Assembly: GCF_004114915.1 (NCBI RefSeq) | Contig: NZ_CP022219.1 | Location: forward strand, 2,510,501 to 2,574,500 | Length of the DNA stretch: 64,000 nt | Source of the DNA: Bradyrhizobium guangxiense | Lineage (GTDB): Bacteria; Pseudomonadota; Alphaproteobacteria; Rhizobiales; Xanthobacteraceae | Direction: 5' to 3' | Shown: in pieces, positions 44,282 through 52,847 of the stretch | Layout: each line of letters opens with the position of its first letter | Numbering within the stretch: the stretch's first letter is position 1 | The notes under the pieces: model-generated | What the model saw: only the letters and a program-made list of their open reading frames with translations | Told to the model about the DNA's origin: nothing | Database searches by the model: none | Made by a program: the position numbers and the translations under genes

Positions 44282-45478
44282 TCAGCGCGCCGAGCGTTCG
44301 ACCGCGATTGCGGTGGCTTCGCCGCCGCCGATGCACAGCGCCGCGATACCGCGCTTGAGGTTCTGCGCCTCCAGCGCATGCAGCAGCGTCACGATCACCC
44401 GTGCGCCGGTCGCCCCGATGGGATGGCCGAGCGCGCAGGCGCCGCCGTTGACGTTCAGTTTGTCGCGGGGAATGCCGAGATCGCGCTGCGCCGCCATTGC
44501 CACCACCGCAAAAGCCTCGTTGATCTCGAACAGGTCGACATCGGAGGCGCTCCAGCCGACCTTGTCGAGCAGCTTGCGGATCGCCGGGATCGGCGCCGTG
44601 GTGAACCATTGCGGCTCCTGGCTGTGTGTGGCGTGGCCCTTGATCTCGGCCAGAACAGGCAAACCGTTGCGATCGGCCAGCGAGCGTTTCGTCAGAACCA
44701 GCGCCGCGGCGCCGTCGGCATTGGCCGAGGAGGCGGCCGGCGTGATCGTGCCGTTGGCGCGGAAGGCAGGCTTCAAGCCCGGGATCTTGGCGGGATCGAC
44801 CTTCAGCGGATGCTCGTCATTGGCGATGACGCGGGGGCCTGCCTTCTCGCTCAGCGTGATCGGCGCGATCTCCGCCTTGAACGCGCCGCCCTCGACCGCC
44901 TTGCGGGCACGGCTGAGCGTCTCCATCGCGTAGGCGTCCTGGTCCTTGCGGGTGAACTGATAGGCTTCCGCGGTGGCCTCGCCGAAATCGCCCATGGAGC
45001 GGCCGGTCTCGTACGCATCCTCCAGCCCGTCCATCATCATGTGGTCGATGATGCGGTCGTGGCCGACCCGATAGCCGCCGCGCGCCTTGGTCAGCAGGTA
45101 CGGCGCGTTGCTCATGCTCTCCATGCCGCCGGAGACGACGATCTCGGCCGAGCCGGCGCGGATGATGTCGTGGGCCAGCATGGTCGCCTTCATGCCGGAG
45201 CCGCAGACCTTGTTGACGGTGGTGGCGCCGATGGCATCGGGCAGACCGGCGCTACGTGTCGCCTGGCGCGCCGGCGCCTGGCCCTGTCCGGCCGGCAGCA
45301 CACAGCCCATGAAGACCTCGTCGACCTTCTCAGGCGCGAGCTTGGCCCGTTCCAGCGCCGCGCCGATCACGTGCGATCCGAGCTTGTGAGCGGGGAGCGG
45401 CGACAATTCGCCCATGAAGCGGCCGAGCGGGGTGCGGGCGGCGGAGACGATGACGACTGGATCGGCGGCTTCGGCCAT
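44282..45478 (-). CDS. Acetyl-CoA C-acetyltransferase (thiolase)
   Basis: This 398-residue type II thiolase has Cys92 in NKVCGSGMKA as nucleophile, LGHPIGATGARV with the catalytic His, and ALCIGGGEATA with the second Cys. It condenses or cleaves acetoacetyl-CoA and similar esters. The start ATG follows a GGAG site. A 14-base inverted repeat lies 28-41 bases upstream, matching one near the thioesterase gene, so a shared regulator is likely. Confidence 0.93.
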   Translation of the reverse strand: MAEAADPVVIVSAARTPLGRFMGELSPLPAHKLGSHVIGAALERAKLAPEKVDEVFMGCVLPAGQGQAPARQATRSAGLPDAIGATTVNKVCGSGMKATMLAHDIIRAGSAEIVVSGGMESMSNAPYLLTKARGGYRVGHDRIIDHMMMDGLEDAYETGRSMGDFGEATAEAYQFTRKDQDAYAMETLSRARKAVEGGAFKAEIAPITLSEKAGPRVIANDEHPLKVDPAKIPGLKPAFRANGTITPAASSANADGAAALVLTKRSLADRNGLPVLAEIKGHATHSQEPQWFTTAPIPAIRKLLDKVGWSASDVDLFEINEAFAVVAMAAQRDLGIPRDKLNVNGGACALGHPIGATGARVIVTLLHALEAQNLKRGIAALCIGGGEATAIAVERSAR

Positions 45479-45505
45479 GACGAGAACTCCCTACGATCAG
45501 GTAAG

Positions 45506-45519
45506 ATGATGACCATCAT
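45506..45519. promoter_or_regulatory. Operator-like inverted repeat (ATGATG-N2-CATCAT)
   Basis: Perfect six-base arms with a two-base centre lie 28 bases upstream of the thiolase start. The same design (ATGATA-N2-TATCAT) occurs at 46617-46630. TetR-family proteins often bind such sites. Confidence 0.55.
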
Positions 45520-45602
45520 ATGATGCGGCGCAAAAAATGCAACCACGGCAGGGATGAGAAATTGTCGTGGCTCGGATGAGATTTGGTCGTTCGAGCCCCG
45601 CG

Positions 45603-45700
45603 GTCATCACCAGCGAAGGCGCCCGATCCAGTATTCCGGAGACAGCGAGGAGCCGAGCAGCAGCGGCATACTGGACGCCCCGCCTTCGCGGGGGCATGAC
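45603..45700. repeat. Intergenic palindrome between hydratase and thiolase genes
   Basis: Nested inverted pairs GTCAT/ATGAC, GCGAAGGCG/CGCCTTCGC and CCAGTAT/ATACTGG make a long imperfect hairpin in the gap after the enoyl-CoA hydratase gene. It is a different family from A-C. Confidence 0.75.
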
Positions 45701-45717
45701 ACCAACTTTGGAGAGGC

Positions 45718-46488
45718 CTACCGCTTCCGGCTCACAAACGCGCCCATCAGCCGGGTCGGCTCGTCCGTCAGGAACGACTCGCCGAACACCTGCACGCTGA
45801 GGTTCACCGACTCCGTCAGCGGCAGTTCCTCCCATTGCCGCAGCAGCGCCTTCTGCGAGCGCAACGCCTCGGGGCCGCATGCGAGCAAGGCCTTCACCAG
45901 GTGCTCGATCTCCGCATCCAATCCGCCCTCCGGCGCGACCTTGTCGACCAATCCCCAGGCGAGCGCGGTGGCTGCGTCGATATTCTCCGCCGTCATCACC
46001 AGCCAGCGCGCGCGGGCCCAGCCGATCAGGCGGGGCAAGAGGGCCGCATGGATCACCGAAGGGATGCCGACGCGGACCTCCGGCATGCCGAAATGGGCGT
46101 CATGCGCGGCGATGCGGAAGTCGCAGGCTGCCGCCACCTCGAGCCCGCCGCCGAGGCACCAGCCGGGCATCCGCGCGATGACCGGAGCAGGGAACTGGCG
46201 CATGGCCTCGCAGAGATCGCGCAGACGGCTGATGAAGGCTTCAGCCGATCTCTGGTCGAGCTTGGCCATCTCCTTGATGTCGGCGCCGCCGATCATGCTC
46301 TTCTCGCTCTGGCCGCGCAGCACCACGACGCGGATGCTGCGGTCGGAGCTGAGCTGCTGCAGGCCCTCGCGCACTGCGTCGGTCACGGGCGAGCCGAGAA
46401 TGTTGAGCGGCCCGGCGTTGCAGATCGTGACATGAACGACGCCGCGGGCATCCCGTGTCACGCCGCAGTGATTGTTGAGCATTTGCAT
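45718..46488 (-). CDS. Enoyl-CoA hydratase/isomerase family protein
   Basis: This 256-residue crotonase-fold protein has KSMIGGADIKEMA at the oxyanion-hole region, GWCLGGGLEVAAACDFRIA and GMPEVRVGIPSVIHA, where Glu residues act in hydration. It probably hydrates a 2-enoyl-CoA. An ATG two codons later is equally possible as the start. It is divergent from the thioesterase gene, and a 14-base inverted repeat lies in the gap. Confidence 0.88.
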   Translation of the reverse strand: MQMLNNHCGVTRDARGVVHVTICNAGPLNILGSPVTDAVREGLQQLSSDRSIRVVVLRGQSEKSMIGGADIKEMAKLDQRSAEAFISRLRDLCEAMRQFPAPVIARMPGWCLGGGLEVAAACDFRIAAHDAHFGMPEVRVGIPSVIHAALLPRLIGWARARWLVMTAENIDAATALAWGLVDKVAPEGGLDAEIEHLVKALLACGPEALRSQKALLRQWEELPLTESVNLSVQVFGESFLTDEPTRLMGAFVSRKR

Positions 46489-46616
46489 CGCAGGATCTCG
46501 AAGGGTCTCGGGGGCGCGCGAAACGCGCGGGTCGGGGATTACTTCCGGGCCGAAACCTCCGACTTGTCAAGCGGGCAGGCGATGTGGAGTTGCCAGCGCG
46601 AAGTCCGCGACATAGT

Positions 46617-46630
46617 ATGATATCTATCAT
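46617..46630. promoter_or_regulatory. Operator-like inverted repeat (ATGATA-N2-TATCAT)
   Basis: Perfect six-base arms with TC at the centre lie 15-28 bases before the thioesterase start and 129 bases before the divergent hydratase. It matches the layout of 45506-45519. Confidence 0.6.
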
Positions 46631-46644
46631 TCAAAGGGGCGACC

Positions 46645-47178
46645 ATGACAAGTAACGATCAACTCGACCTGTTTTCGCCGGCGCAGCGGCGGGAGCGCGT
46701 GGTGGACTGGCAGGTGCCGGGGCCGGTCGCGAAAGTGGCGATGGGGCTGTCGGGCATGGACGCGATGCTGGGCATCCGCGACGGCCGGCTGCCGCCGCCG
46801 CCCTTCGCAAAGCTGATCGGCTTCACCATGGCGGTGGTCGAGCCGGGGCGGATCGTCATGGAACTGGAGCCTCGCGAGGATCTCGAAAACACCATCGGAC
46901 TCATCCACGGCGCGACCGCCGCGGCGCTGCTCGATACCGCCATGGGCTGTGCCGTTTCGACCCGGCTCGAAGCCGGCCAGGGCTCGGTGACGCTCGATCT
47001 GAAGCTGGCCTTCCTGCGTCCGCTCTCGGTCCATTCCGGGCTGATCTCGGCCGAAGGTAAGGTGATCAAGCTGGGGCGGCAGACCAGCTACACCGAGGGC
47101 TTTGTCCGGGACGGCAAGGGGGCCCTTGCGGTGCACGCAACTGCAACGTTTTCCATGATCGGAAGCAACTTAACATGA
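46645..47178 (+). CDS. PaaI-family hotdog thioesterase
   Basis: This 177-residue single-hotdog protein has IGLIHGATAAALLDTAMG, the helix and HG of the PaaI family, and a Asp/Glu-rich pocket region. Such enzymes hydrolyse aryl- or acyl-CoA. The start ATG follows AAAGGGGC. It is the first gene of a short operon with a TetR regulator and lies directly behind the operator-like repeat. Confidence 0.88.
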   Translation: MTSNDQLDLFSPAQRRERVVDWQVPGPVAKVAMGLSGMDAMLGIRDGRLPPPPFAKLIGFTMAVVEPGRIVMELEPREDLENTIGLIHGATAAALLDTAMGCAVSTRLEAGQGSVTLDLKLAFLRPLSVHSGLISAEGKVIKLGRQTSYTEGFVRDGKGALAVHATATFSMIGSNLT

Positions 47179-47242
47179 ATTAATGCACCCATTTCGTCAT
47201 TTGCGTGTTATGAGATGACTCTCGACATTCAATGAGAACCGC

Positions 47243-47860
47243 ATGCGCTACTCCCGGGAACACAAGCAGGAAACCCACGACCGCATTGTGAGGAAGGCGT
47301 CCACGCGGCTGCGCGAGAAGGGGGCCCATGGCGTCGGCGTGGCCGACCTCATGAAGGAGGCCGGCCTGACCCATGGCGGCTTCTACGCGCATTTCGATTC
47401 TCGTGAGGCGCTGATGATCGAGGCGTTCGGTTATGCGATGGACCGCTCGATGGAGCACTGGCGCAAGATCACCGACGAGGTTTCGCCGGAAAAGCGGCTG
47501 GCCCTGATCGCGGAGGCCTACCTCTCGGCCTTGCATCGCGACAATCCCGGCCATGGCTGCTCAATTCCCGCGCTGGGCGCCGAGATCGCACGCGAGAGCC
47601 CCAAGGCGCGAAAGGCATTTGCCGGCAAGCTCGACGAGATGATCGAGCTGCTGGCCGACTTCATCCCGAACATGCCGCGCAAGGCCGCCCGCAAGCAGGC
47701 GATCGCGACGCTGGCGACCATGGCCGGCACCATGCTGCTGGCCCGCGTTGCGGGGTCGAGCGAGCTGTCGGATGAAGTGCTGAAGGCGGGCAGGGACAGC
47801 GCGCTCGATGGCGCCAAGCGTGAGCCAAAGGCGGCGGCCGCGAAGAAGGCGAAGAGCTAG
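47243..47860 (+). CDS. TetR-family regulator
   Basis: This 205-residue protein has the TetR N-terminal helices (ASTRLREKGAHGVGVADLMKEAG, then THGGFYAHFDSREAL, residues about 17-55). The C-terminal end is basic (KREPKAAAAKKAKS). It is in an operon with the thioesterase. It is the best candidate to bind the paired inverted repeats at 45506 and 46617, controlling the thiolase, hydratase and its own operon. The inducer is likely an acyl-CoA. Confidence 0.88.
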   Translation: MRYSREHKQETHDRIVRKASTRLREKGAHGVGVADLMKEAGLTHGGFYAHFDSREALMIEAFGYAMDRSMEHWRKITDEVSPEKRLALIAEAYLSALHRDNPGHGCSIPALGAEIARESPKARKAFAGKLDEMIELLADFIPNMPRKAARKQAIATLATMAGTMLLARVAGSSELSDEVLKAGRDSALDGAKREPKAAAAKKAKS

Positions 47861-47870
47861 GCGCGGTGCC

Positions 47871-47972
47871 GTAGGGTAGGCAAAGCGAAGCATGCCCACG
47901 ACTTGGTCGCTTCGGAGAGAGCAATCGGAGAGAAATGGTGGGCACGGCGCTTTGCGCTTTTGGCCACCCTAT
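47871..47972. repeat. Intergenic palindrome, family F
   Basis: GTAGGGTAGGCAAAGCGAAGC at the left and the near-complement GGCGCTTTGCGC, then CCACCCTA, at the right form a long imperfect hairpin between two converging genes. It may act as a terminator for both. Confidence 0.7.
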
Positions 47973-47983
47973 GAGACCGCCGC

Positions 47984-48892
47984 TCACCTTCCTGCAAACA
48001 GCGCGCGCTCGCGCTCCACGATCTCGCTGATATAGTCCGCCACCGCCCTGATCCGCGCCAGATCCTTGCTGTCGGTATGCATCAGCATCCAGAACGTCCG
48101 CGTGATCGAGATCTCGTCGGGCAGCACCGGAACGAGTTGCGGATAATCGCTCGCCATGAAGTGGGGCAGCACCGCGATGCCGAAGCCTGAAAGCGTGGCG
48201 TTGAGCTGGGCGATCAGATTGGCGCTGCGAAAGCGCGCGGAAATCCGCGGCGACACCTGCGGCAGATAATCGAGCTCCGGCGTGAACAGGAGCTCCTCGA
48301 TGTAGCCGACGAAGCGGTGCTGCGTCAGGTCCTGCTTTGAGGCGATTTTCGAGAAGCGATCGAGATAGGCGGGAGCGGCATAGAGGCCAAGGCGGTAGTC
48401 GAGCAGCTTGCGCCCGACGATGCGGCCTTCCTTCGGCATGGTCAGGCTGATGGCGATGTCGGCCTCGCGCTTGGAGAGACTGAACAGCCGCGCGGTTGCC
48501 ACAAGTTGCAGGTCAAGATCGGGGTACCGGTCCGCGAACGGCGTCAGTCGCGGCGCCAGGAAGGCGGTACCGAACCCATCAGGCGCGCCGATCCGCACCG
48601 TGCCGGTCAGCCGCGCCACGGAGCCGCCGACCTGCTCCTGATTGGCGACGATGGTCGATTCCATGGCTTCGGCGCTGTCGGCGACGCGCTGGCCCGCCTC
48701 GGTGAGGAGGTAGCCGGTCTTGCGCCGGTCAAACAGCTTGGCCGAGAGGTGCTTCTCCAGTCGGTCGACGCGGCGGATGACGGTCGCATGGTCGACGCCG
48801 AGCTGTTTTGCCGCAGCCGACACCGAGCCGCCCCGCACGATGGCCAGCACGAAGCGAAAGTCGTCCCAATCGATAGCGCCTTGATCCAGCAT
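47984..48892 (-). CDS. LysR-family regulator, probable activator of mmsA
   Basis: This 302-residue LysR protein has the N-terminal helix-turn-helix (FRFVLAIVRGGSVSAAAKQ, then VDHATVIRRVDRLEKHL). The start MLDQGAID gives the usual family length; upstream in-frame Met codons would extend it unusually. It is divergent from mmsA with 102 bases between starts and an 8-base inverted repeat in the gap, so it likely controls the valine operon. Confidence 0.88.
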   Translation of the reverse strand: MLDQGAIDWDDFRFVLAIVRGGSVSAAAKQLGVDHATVIRRVDRLEKHLSAKLFDRRKTGYLLTEAGQRVADSAEAMESTIVANQEQVGGSVARLTGTVRIGAPDGFGTAFLAPRLTPFADRYPDLDLQLVATARLFSLSKREADIAISLTMPKEGRIVGRKLLDYRLGLYAAPAYLDRFSKIASKQDLTQHRFVGYIEELLFTPELDYLPQVSPRISARFRSANLIAQLNATLSGFGIAVLPHFMASDYPQLVPVLPDEISITRTFWMLMHTDSKDLARIRAVADYISEIVERERALFAGR

Positions 48893-48926
48893 TTTCGCAC
48901 ATCTATGGTGCATTATCTCAGACTTG

Positions 48927-48955
48927 AATCCTATAAAATGCAGGTCAATAGGATT
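48927..48955. promoter_or_regulatory. Candidate LysR-type site between LysR gene and mmsA
   Basis: AATCCTAT (48927-48934) and ATAGGATT (48948-48955) are exact inverted arms with 13 bases between them. The site lies 40-68 bases before mmsA. Spacing and position suit a LysR-type operator. Confidence 0.5.
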
Positions 48956-48994
48956 TGTCAAAACGACCACGCTCGGCCTGAAGGAGACCATTCC

Positions 48995-50491
48995 ATGCGT
49001 TCAATCGGACATTTCATCGGTGGCAAGGAGGTCAAGGGCCCCTCTGGCCGCACCGCCGACGTTTTCGAGCCGATGACCGGTGACGTCCAGGCCAAGGTGG
49101 CTCTGGCGTCCAAGGCCGAGGTCCGCGCCGCCATCGAGAACGCGCGCGCCGCGCAGCCCGAGTGGGCCGCCACCAACCCGCAGCGCCGCGCTCGCGTCAT
49201 GATGAAATTCCTGGAGCTGATCCAGCGCGACTACGACAAGCTCGCCGAGCTGCTCGCGCGTGAGCACGGTAAGACCGTGCCGGACGCCAAGGGCGACATC
49301 CAGCGTGGTCTCGAGGTCGTCGAATTCGCCTGCGGCATCCCGCATCTGATGAAGGGCGAGTACACGGAAGGAGCCGGCCCCGGCATCGACATCTATTCGA
49401 TGCGCCAGGCGCTCGGCGTCGTCGCCGGCATCACGCCGTTCAACTTCCCGGCGATGATCCCGATGTGGAAGTTCGCCCCTGCAATCGCCTGCGGCAACGC
49501 CTTCATCCTCAAGCCCTCGGAGCGCGATCCCGGCGTGCCGATGAAACTTGCCGAGCTGATGATCGAGGCGGGCCTGCCGGCCGGCATCCTCAACGTCGTC
49601 AACGGCGACAAGGAAGCCGTGGACGCCATCCTCGACGATCCCGATATCAAGGCCATCGGCTTCGTCGGCTCGACGCCGATCGCGCAGTACATCTATGAGC
49701 GCGCCGCCCAGACCGGCAAGCGCTGCCAGTGCTTCGGCGGCGCCAAGAACCACGCCATCGTCATGCCGGACGCGGACATGGACCAGGCCGTCGACGCGCT
49801 GATCGGCGCCGGCTACGGCTCCGCCGGCGAGCGCTGCATGGCCGTCTCCGTCGCGGTCCCCGTCGGCAAGTCCACCGCCGACCGTCTCATGGAAAAGCTG
49901 ATCCCGCGCGTCGAGAGTCTCAAGATCGGCACCTCGATCGATCCGTCGGCCGATTACGGTCCGTTGGTGACGCGCGAGGCGGTCGAGAAGGTCAAGAGCT
50001 ACATCGACATCGGTATCAAGGAAGGCGCGACGCTGGCCGTCGACGGCCGCGGCTTCAAGATGCAGGGCTACGAGAACGGCTTCTATCTCGGCGGCTCGCT
50101 GTTCGACAACGTCACCAAGGACATGCGGATCTACAAGGAAGAGATCTTTGGCCCGGTGCTCTCGGTCGTGCGTGCGCATGACTACAAGGAAGCGCTGGCG
50201 CTGCCGTCCGACCACGACTATGGCAACGGCGTCGCCATCTTCACCCGCGACGGCGACGCCGCGCGCGACTTCGCGGCCAAGGTCAATGTCGGCATGGTCG
50301 GCATCAACGTGCCGATCCCGGTGCCGATCGCCTATTACACCTTCGGCGGCTGGAAGAAGTCGGGCTTCGGCGATCTCAACCAGCACGGCCCGGACTCGAT
50401 CCGCTTCTACACCAAGACCAAGACGGTGACCTCGCGCTGGCCGTCCGGCGTCAAGGAAGGTGCGGAGTTCTCGATCCCGCTGATGAAGTAG
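48995..50491 (+). CDS. mmsA: Methylmalonate-semialdehyde dehydrogenase (CoA-acylating)
   Basis: This 498-residue aldehyde dehydrogenase has the cysteine of the family in GSAGERCMAVSVAV, and the GITPFNFPAMIPMWK and GGAKNHAIVMPDAD motifs typical of MmsA. It converts methylmalonate semialdehyde to propionyl-CoA with NAD and CoA in valine breakdown. The start MRSIGHF has AAGGAGA upstream. It begins an operon that holds all the other valine-specific enzymes from isobutyryl-CoA onward. Confidence 0.93.
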   Translation: MRSIGHFIGGKEVKGPSGRTADVFEPMTGDVQAKVALASKAEVRAAIENARAAQPEWAATNPQRRARVMMKFLELIQRDYDKLAELLAREHGKTVPDAKGDIQRGLEVVEFACGIPHLMKGEYTEGAGPGIDIYSMRQALGVVAGITPFNFPAMIPMWKFAPAIACGNAFILKPSERDPGVPMKLAELMIEAGLPAGILNVVNGDKEAVDAILDDPDIKAIGFVGSTPIAQYIYERAAQTGKRCQCFGGAKNHAIVMPDADMDQAVDALIGAGYGSAGERCMAVSVAVPVGKSTADRLMEKLIPRVESLKIGTSIDPSADYGPLVTREAVEKVKSYIDIGIKEGATLAVDGRGFKMQGYENGFYLGGSLFDNVTKDMRIYKEEIFGPVLSVVRAHDYKEALALPSDHDYGNGVAIFTRDGDAARDFAAKVNVGMVGINVPIPVPIAYYTFGGWKKSGFGDLNQHGPDSIRFYTKTKTVTSRWPSGVKEGAEFSIPLMK

Positions 50492-50507
50492 GGCTGTTGC
50501 CCAGCCC

Positions 50508-50591
50508 GTCATTGCGAGAGTAGCGAAGCAATCCAGAATCTTTCCGCAGAGACAGTCTGGATTGCTTCGTCGCTTCGCTCCTCGCAATGAC
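50508..50591. repeat. Intergenic palindrome, family D
   Basis: GTCATTGCGAG (50508-50518) and CTCGCAATGAC (50581-50591) enclose GCGAAGCAATCCAGA and TCTGGATTGCTTCG, a perfect nested palindrome in the gap between mmsA and the acyl-CoA dehydrogenase. Confidence 0.85.
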
Positions 50592-50612
50592 GAGGAAGGT
50601 GAGGAGCCCCGC

Positions 50613-51758
50613 ATGCAGTTCGCTCTGAACGAGGATCAGGTCGCAATTCGCGACATGGCGCTCACGTTTGCGGCGGAAAAGATCGCGCCGCATGCGCTGC
50701 GCTGGGACGAGGAAAAGCATTTCCCCGTCGATGTGATGCGCGAGGCCGCCACCCTCGGCATGGGCGGCATCTACATCCGCGACGATGTCGGCGGCTCCGC
50801 CATGACGCGGTTCGATGCGGCGCTGATCTTCGAGGCGCTGGCGACGGGCTGCCCGACCACCTCGGCCTTCATCTCCATCCACAACATGGCGAGCTGGATG
50901 ATCGATGCCTTCGGCAGCGACACCCAGCGCCACCAATGGCTGCCGAAGCTCTGCACCATGGAGCTGATCGCAAGCTACTGCCTGACCGAGCCGGGCGCCG
51001 GCTCGGACGCGGCGGCGCTCCGCACCCGCGCGCTGCGGGACGGCGACCATTACGTCCTCAACGGCCAGAAGCAGTTCATCTCCGGCGCTGGCGGCACCGA
51101 CCTTCTGGTCGCGATGGTGCGTACCGGCGGCGACGGACCGGGCGGGATCTCGACCCTCGTCATCGACGGCAAGACGCCCGGCGTCTCCTTCGGCGCCAAT
51201 GAGCGCAAGATGGGCTGGAACGCACAGCCGACCCGCGCCGTCATGTTCGAGAACGCCCGCGTTCCTGTCGCCAATCGCCTGAGCGAAGAGGGCGTCGGCT
51301 TCAAGATCGCGATGGCCGGCCTCGACGGCGGCCGCCTCAACATCACGGCGTGTTCTCTTGGTGGTGCCCAAACTGCGCTCGACAAGGCACGCGCCTACAT
51401 GAAGGAGCGCAAGGCATTCGGAAAACGGCTGGACGAATTCCAGGCGCTGCAATTCCGTCTTGCCGACATGGCGATCGAGCTCGAGGCTGCGCGCACCTTC
51501 CTGTGGCGTGCTGCGGCGGCTCTCGACCGCAAGGATCCTGACGCCACCATGCTCTGCGCCATGGCGAAACGCTTCGGTACCGACGTCGGCTTCGAGGTCG
51601 CCAATCACGCGCTGCAGCTTCACGGCGGCTACGGCTACTTGAGCGAATATGGCATCGAGAAGATCGTGCGGGACTTGCGCGTGCACCAGATCCTCGAAGG
51701 CACCAATGAAATCATGCGGCTGATCGTGGCGCGCAAATTGATCGAGGGCGCGCGATGA
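50613..51758 (+). CDS. Acyl-CoA dehydrogenase, probable isobutyryl-CoA dehydrogenase
   Basis: This 381-residue flavoenzyme has LTEPGAGSDAAALRT in the middle domain, and FQALQFRLADMAIELE and HGGYGYLSEYGIEKIVRD in the C-terminal domain. Its place between mmsA and 3-hydroxyisobutyryl-CoA hydrolase suggests isobutyryl-CoA as substrate. The start MQFALNEDQ was chosen because the frame upstream runs through an intergenic palindrome. It overlaps the next start by four bases. Confidence 0.88.
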   Translation: MQFALNEDQVAIRDMALTFAAEKIAPHALRWDEEKHFPVDVMREAATLGMGGIYIRDDVGGSAMTRFDAALIFEALATGCPTTSAFISIHNMASWMIDAFGSDTQRHQWLPKLCTMELIASYCLTEPGAGSDAAALRTRALRDGDHYVLNGQKQFISGAGGTDLLVAMVRTGGDGPGGISTLVIDGKTPGVSFGANERKMGWNAQPTRAVMFENARVPVANRLSEEGVGFKIAMAGLDGGRLNITACSLGGAQTALDKARAYMKERKAFGKRLDEFQALQFRLADMAIELEAARTFLWRAAAALDRKDPDATMLCAMAKRFGTDVGFEVANHALQLHGGYGYLSEYGIEKIVRDLRVHQILEGTNEIMRLIVARKLIEGAR

Positions 51759-52822
51759 GCGGAGCGGAAGAGGGCGATCTGGTCGCGCGCGTCGAAGGCG
51801 CAGCCGGCATCATCAGGCTCAATCGTCCCAAGGCGATCAACGCCGTCACGCTGGAGATGTTTCGCGACATCGACAAGGCGCTCGATCGCTTCGAAGCTGA
51901 TCCTGCAATTGCCGTGGTCCTGCTGGAAGGCGCCGGCGAGCGCGGCCTCTGCGCCGGCGGCGACATCCGCACGCTCTGGGAGAGCTCCAAGGCTGGCGGC
52001 GACCTCGGCAGGATCCTGTGGCGGGAGGAGTACATCCTCAATGCCCGGATCAAGACATTCCCGAAGCCGTATGTCGCCTTCATGGACGGCATCGTGATGG
52101 GCGGCGGCGTCGGCTTGTCGGCCCATGCCAGCCACCGCATCGTCACCGATCGCACCAAGCTCGCGATGCCCGAAGTCGGTCTCGGCTTCTTTCCCGATGT
52201 CGGCGGCACCTATCTGCTGTCGCATTCGCCGGGCGAGATCGGCACCTATTTCGGGCTGACCGGCCAGACCATGAACGGGCCGGACGCGATCCACGCGAAG
52301 TTTGCCGATTGGGTCGTGCCGGCGGCGAGATTGCCGGAGCTGCGCGAGACACTGACCAAGCTGCGGTCCGGTGCGACCGCCGGCGACGTCGGCAAGCTCA
52401 TCGGCGGCTTTGCCACCGGCGAGACCGCGGGGCCGGTGGCCGCAAAGGAGCCGATCATCGATGCGTTGTTCGGCTTCGACCGCATGGAGGATATTTTTGC
52501 GGCGCTGAAGCGCGATGGTTCCGAGTTCGCGCTGGCCACGCTGAAGACGCTGAACGAAAAATCGCCGCGCGGCATGGTGGTGACGCTTAAGCTGCTGCGA
52601 CTTGCGCGTGGAGCGTCGAGCCTGGAGGAATGCCTGGTGCGCGAATACCGTGCCGCGCTGGAAGTGTTTCGGAGCGATGATTTTCGCGAAGGCGTGCGCG
52701 CGGCTGTGATCGACAAGGACCGCAACCCGACCTGGTCGCCGCCGCGGATCGAAGATGTGACGCCGGAGATGCTCGCGCCCTATCTCGCCGAGATCGGCGT
52801 GGACGAGCTGAAGTTCAATTAA
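51755..52822 (+). CDS. 3-hydroxyisobutyryl-CoA hydrolase (crotonase family)
   Basis: This 355-residue crotonase-fold protein has the HIBCH-type features GERGLCAGGDIRTLWES, FMDGIVMGGGVGLSAHASHR and PEVGLGFFPDVGGTYLLS. It cleaves 3-hydroxyisobutyryl-CoA to the free acid, the step before MmsB. The ATGA overlap with the preceding gene implies coupled expression. Confidence 0.9.
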   Translation: MSGAEEGDLVARVEGAAGIIRLNRPKAINAVTLEMFRDIDKALDRFEADPAIAVVLLEGAGERGLCAGGDIRTLWESSKAGGDLGRILWREEYILNARIKTFPKPYVAFMDGIVMGGGVGLSAHASHRIVTDRTKLAMPEVGLGFFPDVGGTYLLSHSPGEIGTYFGLTGQTMNGPDAIHAKFADWVVPAARLPELRETLTKLRSGATAGDVGKLIGGFATGETAGPVAAKEPIIDALFGFDRMEDIFAALKRDGSEFALATLKTLNEKSPRGMVVTLKLLRLARGASSLEECLVREYRAALEVFRSDDFREGVRAAVIDKDRNPTWSPPRIEDVTPEMLAPYLAEIGVDELKFN

Positions 52823-52847
52823 CAACGCTGTAGCGGAGGAAACGACA

